Shown in pieces: positions 7,579-16,287 of a stretch of DNA of 64,000 nt (position 1 is its first letter; each line of letters starts with the position of its first letter). The position numbers were made by a program, and so were the translations under genes. The DNA is from Verrucomicrobiia bacterium. GTDB lineage: Bacteria; Patescibacteriota; Saccharimonadia; Saccharimonadales; Saccharimonadaceae. The notes beneath the pieces are model-generated. The model worked only from the letters and a program-made list of their open reading frames with translations. It did not search any database and was not told the DNA's origin. Location: NCBI GenBank assembly GCA_035629335.1, contig DASPIB010000001.1:984170-1048169 (forward strand), in the 5' to 3' direction.

Positions 7579-9495
7579 TTACATCCCGGGAATCTTAAAT
7601 TCTGATGGGTCGTCGCTTTTTTTGGGCGGTGCTTGTTCTGGTAGCGAAGGGGCCGCTGGTGCTGATGGCGTACTCGGTGCTGGTGCAGCTGGCACACTAG
7701 GCGCCTGTGGCGTTATCTCTGGAAGAGGAGGCAACACGGGCGGCTGAGCCACTGGCGTGGCAGCGGGCACTTCGGGCAGCGGCGGGAGTGGCGGTAGGGT
7801 CGAGAAATCAGGCAGTGGTGGCGGAGGCGGCAACATTAAGTCATCTGCTTGCGCTGCTGATTGCGCTTGGGGTACGCCAGGCATAGCAGATGCAGGTGCT
7901 GGAACTTCTACTTTAGGTGCAGGCGCTGGCTCGGGAGTCATCACTGGAGCTGGTTCTGCTGCAGCGGTTTTCTCAACTACTGGCAATTCTTGGGCGCCTA
8001 AGCTTTCAACGGGTTGATGGGCCGGATTAAATGGTGCTTCATTGAGCGCCTTCTCGATGTCAGCGCGTACGTCATTGGTTTTTTCTTCCTTTGCGGGGGC
8101 GTGAGCATGCGCTTCGGCTTCTAGATCTGCGATTGATGGTGCTTTTTTCTTTTCAGGAGCTTTTTGCTTCGGTGATTGCGCAAACGGATCAACGGTTGGT
8201 GGTTCAAACTCTTGTGCACCGGGGGCATAGGCATTAATTGGGGCTTGCTGTTGTATTGTTTCGGTCAGGCTTGGTTTGTCATGCGACAAGATAATATTGT
8301 TGCGTTCGTCTTCTTCGGTGCGGCGCTTTTCTTCAGCTGCCTCTTCGGTAGTGGCGTTTAACGTACCGCCAAGCGCCGGCTGGGTGACTTCTTGGTCGCG
8401 CCACGAAGCTGATTGAGCGGGCGAAATAGAATGCTTATTCTTAGGAGGACGAGGCTTTTGTTTTTGCGCTTGGTCCTTTGGCTTTTCGGTTTGCGCTTTT
8501 GCGCCCGCTTCTAGATCGGCGATTGTTGGAACCGGGGCAGCTGTCTCGGGCTTAAGTTCAGCCTCAGGTTGAACCGGTGTCGTAGGAGCCGCTTCTTTAG
8601 TGTCTGACTTTTCAGCTAGCTCATGCGCCACACGTATTTCCCCATCAGGTGACTTTGACTGCTCTTCTTTTTTAAGCTTTTTTGAGGCGCCTTCAGGCAA
8701 GCTAGTTGAGCCGTCTTTTTCGACTTTTTCTTGCTCGGGGATTTCGTGGGCTTCTTCAAGCCGAGCGGCAATCAATTGCTGGTTGGCGCCAGCGCCCATA
8801 AGCTGAGCGGCCATGGTCATGACCTTTGGTGTGGTGCGGGTGTTGCTAAAGCGCTGGGTAGCAGCCACAATACCCGTTAGCAGTGCCGTAGCGATCTGTT
8901 CGTCAATGATGTTTTTCTGAAGATCTTCGGTGAGGCTCATCAGCATTTCACTTAAGCTGCTGGCAGTTGGATCGTGCCAGTCAATGGCACCGAGGTCGTT
9001 TTTTTGACCGCTGTCGTTGATGGTAATGATTGTCGCATCGTGAAGAATACGACCGTGAGCGGTGATGGCCGTGTCAAGATCGTCGCGTTTTTCGACACCA
9101 AGCGCGATAATGACTTCAACATTAAAATCACCCTGGCTAAACTGCAGGTCTTTGTTGGTAATGGTGGCTTTATAAGGAGTAATAAAGATGCGTACGACGT
9201 CGTCTTCCACTTTGTAGCGCAAGCGATCAGCTTTTTCTTTATTGAGGGCAATAATAAAATCTCGAAGGCTATCAACTGTACTCTCGAAGGTCTTTTTGGG
9301 CTCAAGGAAAGTAATGGCCGGTGGAATTTGGCCACTAAAGACTGCCGTGGCATGCTTGTCCAGCTTATTAAGCACAAACGAGAGCGCTAAAGCGGCCGAC
9401 AATTCATCGACGGTGGGGTTTCGGCTCACCGTTACGAGAATATTCGTCGCGCCCTTGATACGTTCTACGATTTGCTGCTTGGCATTACCGTCCAT
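7579..9495 (-). CDS. Degenerate DHH/NrnA-like protein with long proline-rich tail
   Basis: Residues 1-240 of 638 look like the DHH part of an NrnA-type oligoribonuclease or pAp phosphatase: NPTVDELSAALALSFVL matches the NPDGDAIGS motif, and DWHDPTASSLSEML matches the DPTAxxTGE segment. The metal-binding aspartates are mostly lost (NPDGD to NPTVD, and the DHH triplet reads NDS), so catalysis is unlikely. The remaining 400 residues are low complexity, rich in proline, alanine, glutamate and lysine, with two SIADLEA-type repeats. It lies just upstream of truB. A scaffold or RNA-binding role is possible; I infer only loss of activity. Confidence 0.7.
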   Translation of the reverse strand: MDGNAKQQIVERIKGATNILVTVSRNPTVDELSAALALSFVLNKLDKHATAVFSGQIPPAITFLEPKKTFESTVDSLRDFIIALNKEKADRLRYKVEDDVVRIFITPYKATITNKDLQFSQGDFNVEVIIALGVEKRDDLDTAITAHGRILHDATIITINDSGQKNDLGAIDWHDPTASSLSEMLMSLTEDLQKNIIDEQIATALLTGIVAATQRFSNTRTTPKVMTMAAQLMGAGANQQLIAARLEEAHEIPEQEKVEKDGSTSLPEGASKKLKKEEQSKSPDGEIRVAHELAEKSDTKEAAPTTPVQPEAELKPETAAPVPTIADLEAGAKAQTEKPKDQAQKQKPRPPKNKHSISPAQSASWRDQEVTQPALGGTLNATTEEAAEEKRRTEEDERNNIILSHDKPSLTETIQQQAPINAYAPGAQEFEPPTVDPFAQSPKQKAPEKKKAPSIADLEAEAHAHAPAKEEKTNDVRADIEKALNEAPFNPAHQPVESLGAQELPVVEKTAAAEPAPVMTPEPAPAPKVEVPAPASAMPGVPQAQSAAQADDLMLPPPPPLPDFSTLPPLPPLPEVPAATPVAQPPVLPPLPEITPQAPSVPAAPAPSTPSAPAAPSLPEQAPPKKSDDPSEFKIPGM

Positions 9496-9640
9496 ACATT
9501 ACCTTAAATTACTGTTTATTTGTTCGTATTTTGTCTTACCTTATCATAAAATCTTATAGGTTGTCAATTACAGCTTTTGCCTAGACTTTGCTACAGTGGC
9601 TGAGTAACCTTGAGAGTTTTATCTAAGAAAGGCTCACAGG

Positions 9641-9901
9641 ATGAACGCACGTCCGCGGGATGTAGTGACCACAGGTAGCGGAGCCGCTCAACTAAGGAAA
9701 TACCTTGAGTATTTTGGCAGCGAATGACCAGAAAAACTGCCGCTCGACCAAAGCAAATGGGTAGATGACGCCAGTTACGACGCACCTCAGGGAATATTGA
9801 CGGTGTGGGCAGATGGCGAGTGGCAAGCAACATTTAGCGTCAACTCGTTGACTGAAGATATCAAGCGCAAAGTTACAGGCACCACTGTGACGCTTGAGTA
9901 G
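9641..9901 (+). pseudogene. Small cassette gene with in-frame TGA (87 codons)
   Basis: From ATG 9641 (AAGAAAGG upstream) one frame runs to TAG 9899-9901 and is broken only by a TGA at codon 29 (9725-9727). Both sides read as normal protein: RKYLEYFGSE before and PEKLPLDQSKWVDDASYDAP, then WADGEWQATFSVNSL, after. A perfect 10-bp hairpin follows the stop, as in other cassettes. UGA is a true stop in this genome, so this is a nonsense mutation, an assembly error or a readthrough gene. The family is not recognised. It accounts for most of the 545-base gap before rpsT. Confidence 0.5.
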
Positions 9902-9905
9902 TATT

Positions 9906-9936
9906 CGGCCAGTCTGCAAGAACTGTAGACTGGCCG
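9906..9936 (+). terminator. Hairpin after the TGA-interrupted gene
   Basis: CGGCCAGTCT pairs perfectly with AGACTGGCCG around an 11-base loop, five bases after the stop. CTCAAAAATTT follows, without a clear T-run. Confidence 0.6.
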
Positions 9937-9955
9937 CTCAAAAATTTATCAATAC

Positions 9956-9984
9956 TTTACATTTTATCAGTTCTCCGCTATAGT
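9956..9984 (+). promoter_or_regulatory. rpsT promoter
   Basis: TTTACA, a 17-bp spacer and TATAGT lie 56 bases before the rpsT start. AAAGGAA lies in the leader. Confidence 0.6.
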
Positions 9985-10039
9985 AGCCCTGATTATAGTC
10001 ATTACTTTTTAAAGGTAGTAAAGGAAATAACAACCACAT

Positions 10040-10423
10040 ATGCCACTTATTAAATCAGCCATTAAGCGAATGAAACAGACGGCGAAACGACGCGCGCGTA
10101 ACGTCGCGATTAAGCGTGACATTAAAGGTGCCGTGAAGGCTTTTTTCGCTAACCCGAGCGCCGAAACTTTGAGTGCCGCACAAAGCGAACTTGACACCGC
10201 CGTTAAGAAGAAGCTTTTGAAAAAGAATACCGTCTCGCGCCGCAAGGCACAGCTAGCGAAAGCCGCCAAAGAAGCTGGCGTGAAGCTTGGAAGCAGCAAA
10301 AAGAAGACCGCAGACGAAGCACCTGCTAAAAAACCTGCTGCCAAGAAGACCACTACTGCAAAAGCTGACACCAAGAAAAAGACCGCTGAAACTAAAAAGC
10401 CAAAGAAAACTGAAGAAAAATAA
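10040..10423 (+). CDS. rpsT: 30S ribosomal protein S20 with lysine-rich tail
   Basis: Residues 1-85 match S20, which binds 16S rRNA early in 30S assembly: KRMKQTAKRRARN, then VKAFFANPS and KKKLLKKNTVSRRKAQLAKAA. The protein has 127 residues against the usual 85 to 90. The extra 40 are almost only K, A, T, E and P, like a histone-like tail, and could strengthen RNA binding. It has its own promoter and a terminator shared with the convergent holA gene. Confidence 0.93.
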   Translation: MPLIKSAIKRMKQTAKRRARNVAIKRDIKGAVKAFFANPSAETLSAAQSELDTAVKKKLLKKNTVSRRKAQLAKAAKEAGVKLGSSKKKTADEAPAKKPAAKKTTTAKADTKKKTAETKKPKKTEEK

Positions 10424-10434
10424 TCTTCTCTTCC

Positions 10435-10471
10435 AAAAAATACTCCATCTCTCCCCAGTGGAGTATTTTTT
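10435..10471. terminator. Bidirectional terminator between rpsT and holA
   Basis: AAAAAATACTCCA pairs with TGGAGTATTTTTT, giving a U-run in both directions. Confidence 0.85.
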
Positions 10472-11372
10472 ATGGCATCATTTTATAAAGCGCTTTTTCA
10501 ATCAGGAGCCAGGGCTCGCCTGAAGAAGTTTTTAATTGATCGTCGAGCCGCACGAGTTCGTGGAGCATTTGTTTTATCTCTTGGGGCGACAGACGTTTGG
10601 CACTTGCCTGCATTTTTTTGATCGGATATGGATGTGCATCTATCGCTTTAGCTATTTCGTCTGCACTTTTTTGTGGCGCTTCACCCACAAGCGCCAATTG
10701 AAAGAGCTGTTGGGCGAGCAAGCCAAAAAAACGATACGGATCTTCGCTGGTTTTTAGTACAGCGAGCACGTCAGTAAGCTCGGAAGATTTTTTGGCGAGT
10801 AAAGCGTCGAGGACAGCAAAAGCATTCGCCTGTGGTACCGCCTCAATGATTTTTTTAATAGTTTCCTCATCAAAAGCATCACTGAGAAGCAGCTTTTCAA
10901 AGGCGTGCCGCAGCTGCCATTGGTCTGTGCCTACCCTTTCAACTAATAACCGTGCAGCTTTGCTACTAAGTTTCTTGCCGGCGGCTTCTGCGAGTTTTGC
11001 CACCCATTCGATTGCTTGCTGCTCGGTAAGTTCGTTAGCTTCGATTTTGTGCGCCTTCTTTAGGAGGGCTTTATGGGTTTTGGTGCGCTTATCGGGGTGA
11101 GGTGCGACAATAACAATATGGGTATCCTCTGGGATGCGGTCGATCCACTGCTCTAAGGCTTGCCATAACTTGGCGTTGGCGTTTACGCTCTTTAAAATTA
11201 CTAGCCGATGCTGAGCAAATAAGGATTGGCCTTGAAAAACTTCTGGTAGCCCGCTTGGTTCGAGTGTTTCGCCATCAAGTTTTACCAGCTCGCCTGCTGG
11301 ATGTGACTGAATTAACTGTTCGATTGCTGAGTGAATAATAAATGTGTTCGGACCAAAAATATAACTAAGCAT
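10470..11372 (-). CDS. holA: DNA polymerase III, delta subunit
   Basis: Delta opens the beta sliding clamp in the clamp-loader complex. The 300-residue protein has the family layout: an N-terminal AAA-like domain without a P-loop (MLSYIFGPNTFII at the start, RLVILKSVNAN near 55-65), a helical middle (WQLRHAFEKLLL) and the C-terminal collar domain (RFFGLLAQQLFQLALV, then LHELVRLDDQLKTSSGEPWLLIEKAL). It is the last gene of the polA-nudix-mutM-holA run and overlaps the mutM stop by 8 bp. Confidence 0.88.
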   Translation of the reverse strand: MLSYIFGPNTFIIHSAIEQLIQSHPAGELVKLDGETLEPSGLPEVFQGQSLFAQHRLVILKSVNANAKLWQALEQWIDRIPEDTHIVIVAPHPDKRTKTHKALLKKAHKIEANELTEQQAIEWVAKLAEAAGKKLSSKAARLLVERVGTDQWQLRHAFEKLLLSDAFDEETIKKIIEAVPQANAFAVLDALLAKKSSELTDVLAVLKTSEDPYRFFGLLAQQLFQLALVGEAPQKSADEIAKAIDAHPYPIKKMQASAKRLSPQEIKQMLHELVRLDDQLKTSSGEPWLLIEKALYKMMP

Positions 11373-12246
11373 GCTGTGGCTCCGGCTGGCAGTGCAAGCA
11401 AATATGCGTCCCTCGCCCGGCTACGCGAGTTTTCATGATGGTCATGCCGCAGCGCGGGCAAGGCGTATTCTCTTTTCTGAATACCCGAGCGAAATCCATG
11501 TAACTCCCCTTTTTTCCTTCGGCGTTAACGTAATTTCTATCGGTTGAACCGCCTTTTTCGATAGCGAGCTTTAAAACGGTTTGTAATTCAGTTCTTAACT
11601 CGCGCAACTGCTTATCGGTCACATCGCGGACTAAGGTAGAAGGATGGATTTTTGCACCCCAAAGGCCTTCGTCCGCATAAATATTACCGATGCCAGCAAG
11701 CACCGATTGGTCGAGAAGGGCGGCTTTAATCGGCGAGTTTTTTCGGCGACGCACCCGGCTTATAAACACTTCGTCTGTAAAAGTTGCTTCAAGCGGCTCT
11801 GGGCCGACTTTTTGCATGAATGGTGTTTCCATAATTAACTCAGTAGGTAAAAGCTTCATCCAACCAAACTTACGCTGGTCGTTAAAAAAGAGCTTGCCAC
11901 CTTCTTTAAGGGTTAACGTGACGCGAGTAGAACGATCGGGAAGTTCGTGAATTAAGCTATCGTTTGGGTGCCCGGCGCCAAAGCGAGCGGCGTCATCAAC
12001 GTAGACCATCTGGCCGGTCATTTTGAGGTGCACCAACAAACTATAGCCAGTTGATAAATCGATTAAGAGTACTTTGGCCCGTCGGCGAACAGCGGTAATC
12101 GTCGCCCCAATTAAAAATTGGGCCACTTCTTCAGGATTATTCGGGAAACCTTTTTGGGTATCGTGCTCTTCTGCTTTGATAGTTTTGTTAACGATCAATC
12201 GTTCAAGACCACGCCGGACAGTTTCGACTTCGGGTAGTTCAGGCAT
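11365..12246 (-). CDS. mutM: Formamidopyrimidine-DNA glycosylase (Fpg/MutM)
   Basis: MutM removes 8-oxoguanine and nicks the abasic site. I start it at ATG 12244-12246, which gives the MPELPEVETVRRGLE N-terminus whose proline, exposed after methionine removal, is the catalytic nucleophile; the upstream extension of the frame is rejected for that reason. Of 293 residues, the helix-two-turn-helix with IGNIYADEGLWGAKIHP is near residue 170, and the C-terminal zinc finger has CPRC and CLHC. So, unlike dnaG and udg here, this enzyme keeps its metal cysteines. It sits in the polA repair operon. Confidence 0.95.
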   Translation of the reverse strand: MPELPEVETVRRGLERLIVNKTIKAEEHDTQKGFPNNPEEVAQFLIGATITAVRRRAKVLLIDLSTGYSLLVHLKMTGQMVYVDDAARFGAGHPNDSLIHELPDRSTRVTLTLKEGGKLFFNDQRKFGWMKLLPTELIMETPFMQKVGPEPLEATFTDEVFISRVRRRKNSPIKAALLDQSVLAGIGNIYADEGLWGAKIHPSTLVRDVTDKQLRELRTELQTVLKLAIEKGGSTDRNYVNAEGKKGSYMDFARVFRKENTPCPRCGMTIMKTRVAGRGTHICLHCQPEPQHA

Positions 12247-12263
12247 CTCGACTCCATTTCTAG

Positions 12264-12992
12264 TTAGGCCGTCATTCCAAATCTGTTTTTTAATAGCACG
12301 GTATAGCTCGCGTGCGCATCGCTCATACGGCAAATGTCTATAGCTGCCAGTGGCAACCACATCGCACTCTTCGCGTCATCGGCCGGGCGAGGAACGAGTA
12401 GCTGCCCCTCTTTTCCAACATGAGCATAATGCGCGGCTGTTTCGATCCAGGCATTATCAGTGTTCCGTAGTGAAGTTGCCGCCACGCCAACAAACAACGG
12501 TTCAGATTGTAGCATATTATAGGAAATTCTTGCTTCTTCAAACAGCTCTCTTTCGGCAGACTGGCGCGAATCTTGACCTTCATCAAACCCGCCCGGAAAT
12601 GCTAGCTGACCTGTATCTTGCCGTTCAATAACCAGCGCCTCAATCTGACTATCGATCTCGCGCGTTAGAATGGCGTCGCTAGCGAAATTTGGTCCCCACT
12701 TCCATAACTTTCCACGACCTTCAATACCGGTCCGTCCTGCAGGGTTAAGCGGACGGCCAAGAGCATCGCGCTGTACCTCACCTTCATAGCTTCGGAATGT
12801 TAATGCGTGCCAGTTAGGAGTTTCAGGCTGGCTGGCGTGTTGTTGCACCTTCTCGGCAGTGTAATAAGTCGGCCGATACTGTGGTAGATCGATATTCCAA
12901 TCACGGATCCCGGGCATTGGCACGTCTGGATAACCGATCTTTTTGCGCAGTTCAACAAACGACGGCATTGGCTCTTGAAATGGGCGCTCCAT
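12264..12992 (-). CDS. NUDIX hydrolase, NUDT9/ADP-ribose pyrophosphatase-like
   Basis: The 242-residue protein resembles NUDT9-type ADP-ribose pyrophosphatases: an N-terminal region with WNIDLPQYRPTYYT, then NPAGRTGIEGRGKLWKWGPN (NUDT9 has NPxGRTGxxGRG), and a Nudix box around GGFDEG...ERELFEEA. The glutamate usually found after GG-x5 reads Q or D here, while the metal-binding REL-FEE helix is intact. ADP-ribose as substrate is inferred from the NUDT9 motifs. It starts one base before the polA stop and 17 bases separate it from mutM, so it is part of the repair operon. Confidence 0.8.
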   Translation of the reverse strand: MERPFQEPMPSFVELRKKIGYPDVPMPGIRDWNIDLPQYRPTYYTAEKVQQHASQPETPNWHALTFRSYEGEVQRDALGRPLNPAGRTGIEGRGKLWKWGPNFASDAILTREIDSQIEALVIERQDTGQLAFPGGFDEGQDSRQSAERELFEEARISYNMLQSEPLFVGVAATSLRNTDNAWIETAAHYAHVGKEGQLLVPRPADDAKSAMWLPLAAIDICRMSDAHASYTVLLKNRFGMTA

Positions 12993-15581
12993 TTATAGCT
13001 CACCCCAGTTATTACCAATCGAAACGTCAACCTTCAGCTGTACCGGCAGTGGATAAATGTTCTCCATGGTTTGCTTAAGGATTTGAGCTACTTTTTCGGC
13101 ATTTTGGCGTGGCGTTTCAACCAGGATTGAGTCGTGGATTTGAAGCAACTGCTGGCCTAAACCGTCTAACTCCTCTTCAAGCTTGAGCATAGCAAGCTTC
13201 ATAAGATCGGCCTCGGTGCCCTGAATTGGCATATTGGCTGCTGCCCGTTTGGCAGCTTCGCGAACAACAAAGTTGCTCGACTTTAAATCAGGAGCTGGAC
13301 GACGGCGACCAAGCAGGGTTTCAACATAACCGTCTTGCATAGCTTTTTGGATCGTCTGATCGATGTAGGCGCGAATTGGCGCACGGAGTTCAAAGTATTT
13401 ATCAATGAAGGCTTTGGCTTCGTCCCGGGTCATGCCGGTGGCCACGCTTAAGCCATGCGGGCTCATGCCGTACAACACCCCGAAGTTGACCACCTTGGCG
13501 TTACGGCGCTGGGCTTTCGTTACTTCTGTTATTGGTACGCCGTAGACTTCGGCGGCCGTAGTTGTGTGGATATCTTGACCGTTGTTGAAGTCTTTTTGTA
13601 GCTCGGTGTCGTTGGCCATTACCGCGGCGAGGCGTAGCTCAAATTGTGAATAGTCGGCGCTAACGAACACATTACCCTCGGCTGGCAGGAAGGCGCTGCG
13701 GATTGCCTGACCAATATCGGTGCGGGTGGGGATGTTTTGCAGGTTTGGATCGCGCGAACTAAGGCGCCCGGTGGCGGCAACATCGAGCGCAAAAGTAGTA
13801 TGCAATCGATTATTTTCATCAACCAGTTTCGGCAGGGCGTCGATATAGGTGCTTTTAAGTTTAGTGTATTCGCGGTACTGCGTAATAAGGTCGATAATTG
13901 GGTGCAATGCCCGTAGTTTATCGAGCTCATTTGCCCCGGTAGAATAGCCAGTTTTGCCTTTTTTTACGCCCTGAGTGGGCAGGCCAAGCACTTCAAATAA
14001 AATGTGGCCGAGCTGCGTGGGCGAACCGATATTGAATGCTTGACCCGCCAGCTCGTGGATCTTAGCCTCGAACTCTTTTATGCGAACCGCAAATTTTTCA
14101 CTCATATCCTTCAGATACGGCACATCAAGCAGAATTCCTCGAGCTTCAATTTTTGCAAGTAGCGCAATCGTTGGAAATTCGATTTCAGTTGCGAGCTTAG
14201 AAAGTGCCGGCAGCTCATCAAGTTGGACTTTTTGATCGGTGTAGGCCTCCCAGATTGCTGGAATTACTTGTTCGGGCGCTGCCATATCGATTGTTTGGCC
14301 GGCTAGGTCGCTCAGTTCCCGGCTTCTTTCGAGGCTATTCAGCAAGAAAGCCCCAATTTTAGTATCGTGTATGGGATTAGCGGGAAGATCGTAGCCTTTA
14401 TCAAGTAGCGCGTGGAAAAGACGGTTCAAATCGTGGCCGACTAACTGCCCGTTTTGGAGCACTGACGCTATTTCGCGATATTCTAATTGGCCGGCGGCAT
14501 CCAGGGGTGTTTGCTCGTCGGCAGCTAATAACGTCACCACTGAGAAGCTGCTTTTTCCACTGCTTACCCACAGCCGAGAGGCATCGGGGCTGAGGGCAAC
14601 TACTCGTGGCTGACCAGAGGCAAAATCAGTCTCAATAAATGGTACAGCTTGTGCGGACTCAAGCGTTGACACTTTAGCTTCGGCAGCCTGAATAGCCCCC
14701 GGGGCAAACTGGGCCTCTACTCGCGTGAGTAAAGCCTTAAACTCAAGCTTACGAAGCATCGCTACGAACTCTGGGGTAATATCGCCGCTAAATTTGCAGT
14801 CTTCGAGCCCAATTTGGAGCGGCATATCGGTAATAAGGGTGACCAATTTTTTACTCAAAAAAGCCATATCCTTGCCGGCTTCTAACTTGGTCTTTAGCGC
14901 CGGTTTTAGTTCATCGAGGTGCTCATATACCCCATCAAGGCTGTGGTAGGTCTTGATTAATTCTAGAGCGGTTTTTTCGCCAATCCCCGCCACCCCTGGG
15001 ATATTATCACTACTATCGCCTTTTAGGGCTTTTACATCCACCCATCGCTGAGCGCTCACCCCATATTTTTGTTCAAAAGATGCAACATTAAAGAGCTCAA
15101 TGTTGCTGAGGCCTTTTTTGAGTGTATAAATGTGCGTGTGTTCATTAACCAGCTGCAGCACATCGAGATCACTGGTTACTAGGTAGCTTTCGATACCCTG
15201 CTGGCCGGCTTGCTTGGCAAAAGCGCCCATAATGTCGTCGGCTTCGACATCGTCGGCTTCATACAGAGGCCAACCAAGTGCCTTAAGGAGATCTTGCAAA
15301 ATAGGAATTTGCTCGTAAAAATCTGGCGGTGCCGGCTTACGGTTGGCTTTATACGCCGGATACAGCTCGCGACGAGCCCGGATATTGGTTTTGGATTTGT
15401 CCCAGGCAACACACACGTAATCGGGTTTTAGTTTCTTTACTACCTCGAGCGCCATCACCGCAAAGCCATACACACCGCCAGTCGGGGTGCCGTCTTTGGT
15501 AGCAAGGGTGGGCATTGCGTAATAGCCACGGTAAAATACCGATTTGCCGTCTATAATTACTAGCCGTTTTGAATAAGTCAT
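12993..15581 (-). CDS. polA: DNA polymerase I
   Basis: PolA fills gaps in repair and removes Okazaki primers. Domains over 862 residues: a 5'-3' exonuclease/FEN domain (IDGKSVFYRGYYAMP, YEADDVEADDIMG, GDSSDNIPGVAGIGEKTA), a central 3'-5' exonuclease-like region where the DxE proofreading motif is not evident (FIETDFASG), and the polymerase domain (SRDPNLQNIPTR, ADYSQFELRLAA, the O-helix RRNAKVVNFGVLYGMSPHGL, and LLQIHDSILVE). The start at 15581 is chosen over 15644 because a TATACT -10 ends seven bases before it, implying a leaderless mRNA. It heads the operon to holA. Confidence 0.96.
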   Translation of the reverse strand: MTYSKRLVIIDGKSVFYRGYYAMPTLATKDGTPTGGVYGFAVMALEVVKKLKPDYVCVAWDKSKTNIRARRELYPAYKANRKPAPPDFYEQIPILQDLLKALGWPLYEADDVEADDIMGAFAKQAGQQGIESYLVTSDLDVLQLVNEHTHIYTLKKGLSNIELFNVASFEQKYGVSAQRWVDVKALKGDSSDNIPGVAGIGEKTALELIKTYHSLDGVYEHLDELKPALKTKLEAGKDMAFLSKKLVTLITDMPLQIGLEDCKFSGDITPEFVAMLRKLEFKALLTRVEAQFAPGAIQAAEAKVSTLESAQAVPFIETDFASGQPRVVALSPDASRLWVSSGKSSFSVVTLLAADEQTPLDAAGQLEYREIASVLQNGQLVGHDLNRLFHALLDKGYDLPANPIHDTKIGAFLLNSLERSRELSDLAGQTIDMAAPEQVIPAIWEAYTDQKVQLDELPALSKLATEIEFPTIALLAKIEARGILLDVPYLKDMSEKFAVRIKEFEAKIHELAGQAFNIGSPTQLGHILFEVLGLPTQGVKKGKTGYSTGANELDKLRALHPIIDLITQYREYTKLKSTYIDALPKLVDENNRLHTTFALDVAATGRLSSRDPNLQNIPTRTDIGQAIRSAFLPAEGNVFVSADYSQFELRLAAVMANDTELQKDFNNGQDIHTTTAAEVYGVPITEVTKAQRRNAKVVNFGVLYGMSPHGLSVATGMTRDEAKAFIDKYFELRAPIRAYIDQTIQKAMQDGYVETLLGRRRPAPDLKSSNFVVREAAKRAAANMPIQGTEADLMKLAMLKLEEELDGLGQQLLQIHDSILVETPRQNAEKVAQILKQTMENIYPLPVQLKVDVSIGNNWGEL

Positions 15582-15595
15582 GCTACTAGTATAGC
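15582..15595 (-). promoter_or_regulatory. polA promoter core, leaderless start
   Basis: The minus strand reads GCTATACTAGTAGC immediately followed by the ATG, so transcription should begin at or next to the start codon. The identical 14 bases lie before pnp. Confidence 0.6.
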
Positions 15596-15614
15596 TTAGG
15601 ACTGCAAACACCGG

Positions 15615-15620
15615 TATAAT
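15615..15620 (+). promoter_or_regulatory. -10 element of the P-loop kinase gene, leaderless start
   Basis: TATAAT is followed by eight bases and the ATG at 15629, divergent from polA. No Shine-Dalgarno can fit. Confidence 0.6.
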
Positions 15621-15628
15621 AAACCGTA

Positions 15629-16213
15629 ATGCAACAGATTTCAAAAAAACATCCCCTGGTTATCGCTTTTGTCGGTATGCCTGGCGCCGGAAAAAGCTCG
15701 TGCGTTGAATTTTTAAAAGAAAAGGGCTATCCTTCAGTCTATTTTGGTGGCATTACCCTTGACGAAGTAAAGCGCCGCGGCCTAGAACCAACTCAGGCGA
15801 ATGAACGAATTGTTCGCGAAGATTTGCGGATTATGGGTGGTAACGACATTTACGCTAAAATGATGGCCGAACAGATTGAACACCTAGCCGACGCTGGCCA
15901 GCTACGCATTGTAGCAGATGGATTGTATACTTGGCCGGAATATAAATACTTCAAGAAGCATTTTGGCCATAATGCAATTATTATCGCTGTTACCGCTCCG
16001 CGCTGGCTACGCCACGAACGCTTAGCCAAACGGCCAGTTCGCCCACTGGCTCCTCAAGAAGCAGCCCTGCGCGACTACACCGAAATTGAGACCCTTGAAA
16101 AAGGTGGTCCGATTGCGAATGCTGATTACACCCTGAGTAACGATGGCAGCGTTGAAGAAATACATAAACAGCTCGACGCATTGCTGCGTAAAATAAAGTT
16201 TTACGAACAGTAA
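15629..16213 (+). CDS. P-loop nucleotide kinase, dephospho-CoA kinase-like
   Basis: The 194-residue protein has a Walker A motif, GMPGAGKSS, at residues 16-24, a LID-like segment (RLAKRPVRPL) and the core of small nucleoside or dephospho-CoA kinases (YFGGITLDEVKRRG, IADGLYTWPEYKYFKK). The substrate is not certain: similar proteins are annotated as dephospho-CoA kinase-like or AAA-family. It is a monocistronic gene, divergent from polA with leaderless starts on both sides, and it ends in a strong bidirectional terminator facing rpoD. Confidence 0.75.
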   Translation: MQQISKKHPLVIAFVGMPGAGKSSCVEFLKEKGYPSVYFGGITLDEVKRRGLEPTQANERIVREDLRIMGGNDIYAKMMAEQIEHLADAGQLRIVADGLYTWPEYKYFKKHFGHNAIIIAVTAPRWLRHERLAKRPVRPLAPQEAALRDYTEIETLEKGGPIANADYTLSNDGSVEEIHKQLDALLRKIKFYEQ

Positions 16214-16221
16214 CACGCTAT

Positions 16222-16260
16222 CAATACAAAAATCTCTCTGAATGAGAGATTTTTGTATTG
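16222..16260. terminator. Bidirectional terminator between the kinase and rpoD
   Basis: A perfect 17-bp stem runs from CAATACAAAAATCTCTC to its complement around a 5-base loop; T-runs lie in both arms. Confidence 0.85.
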
Positions 16261-16287
16261 TCGTTGCCTGGCTAGGGTTGACTTGTC

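Noticed and set aside
9725-9727. UGA reassigned to glycine or another amino acid, as in Gracilibacteria/SR1
   Set aside because: dnaG and mscL, and several cassette genes, end in TGA at the expected protein length, so UGA is a stop here.
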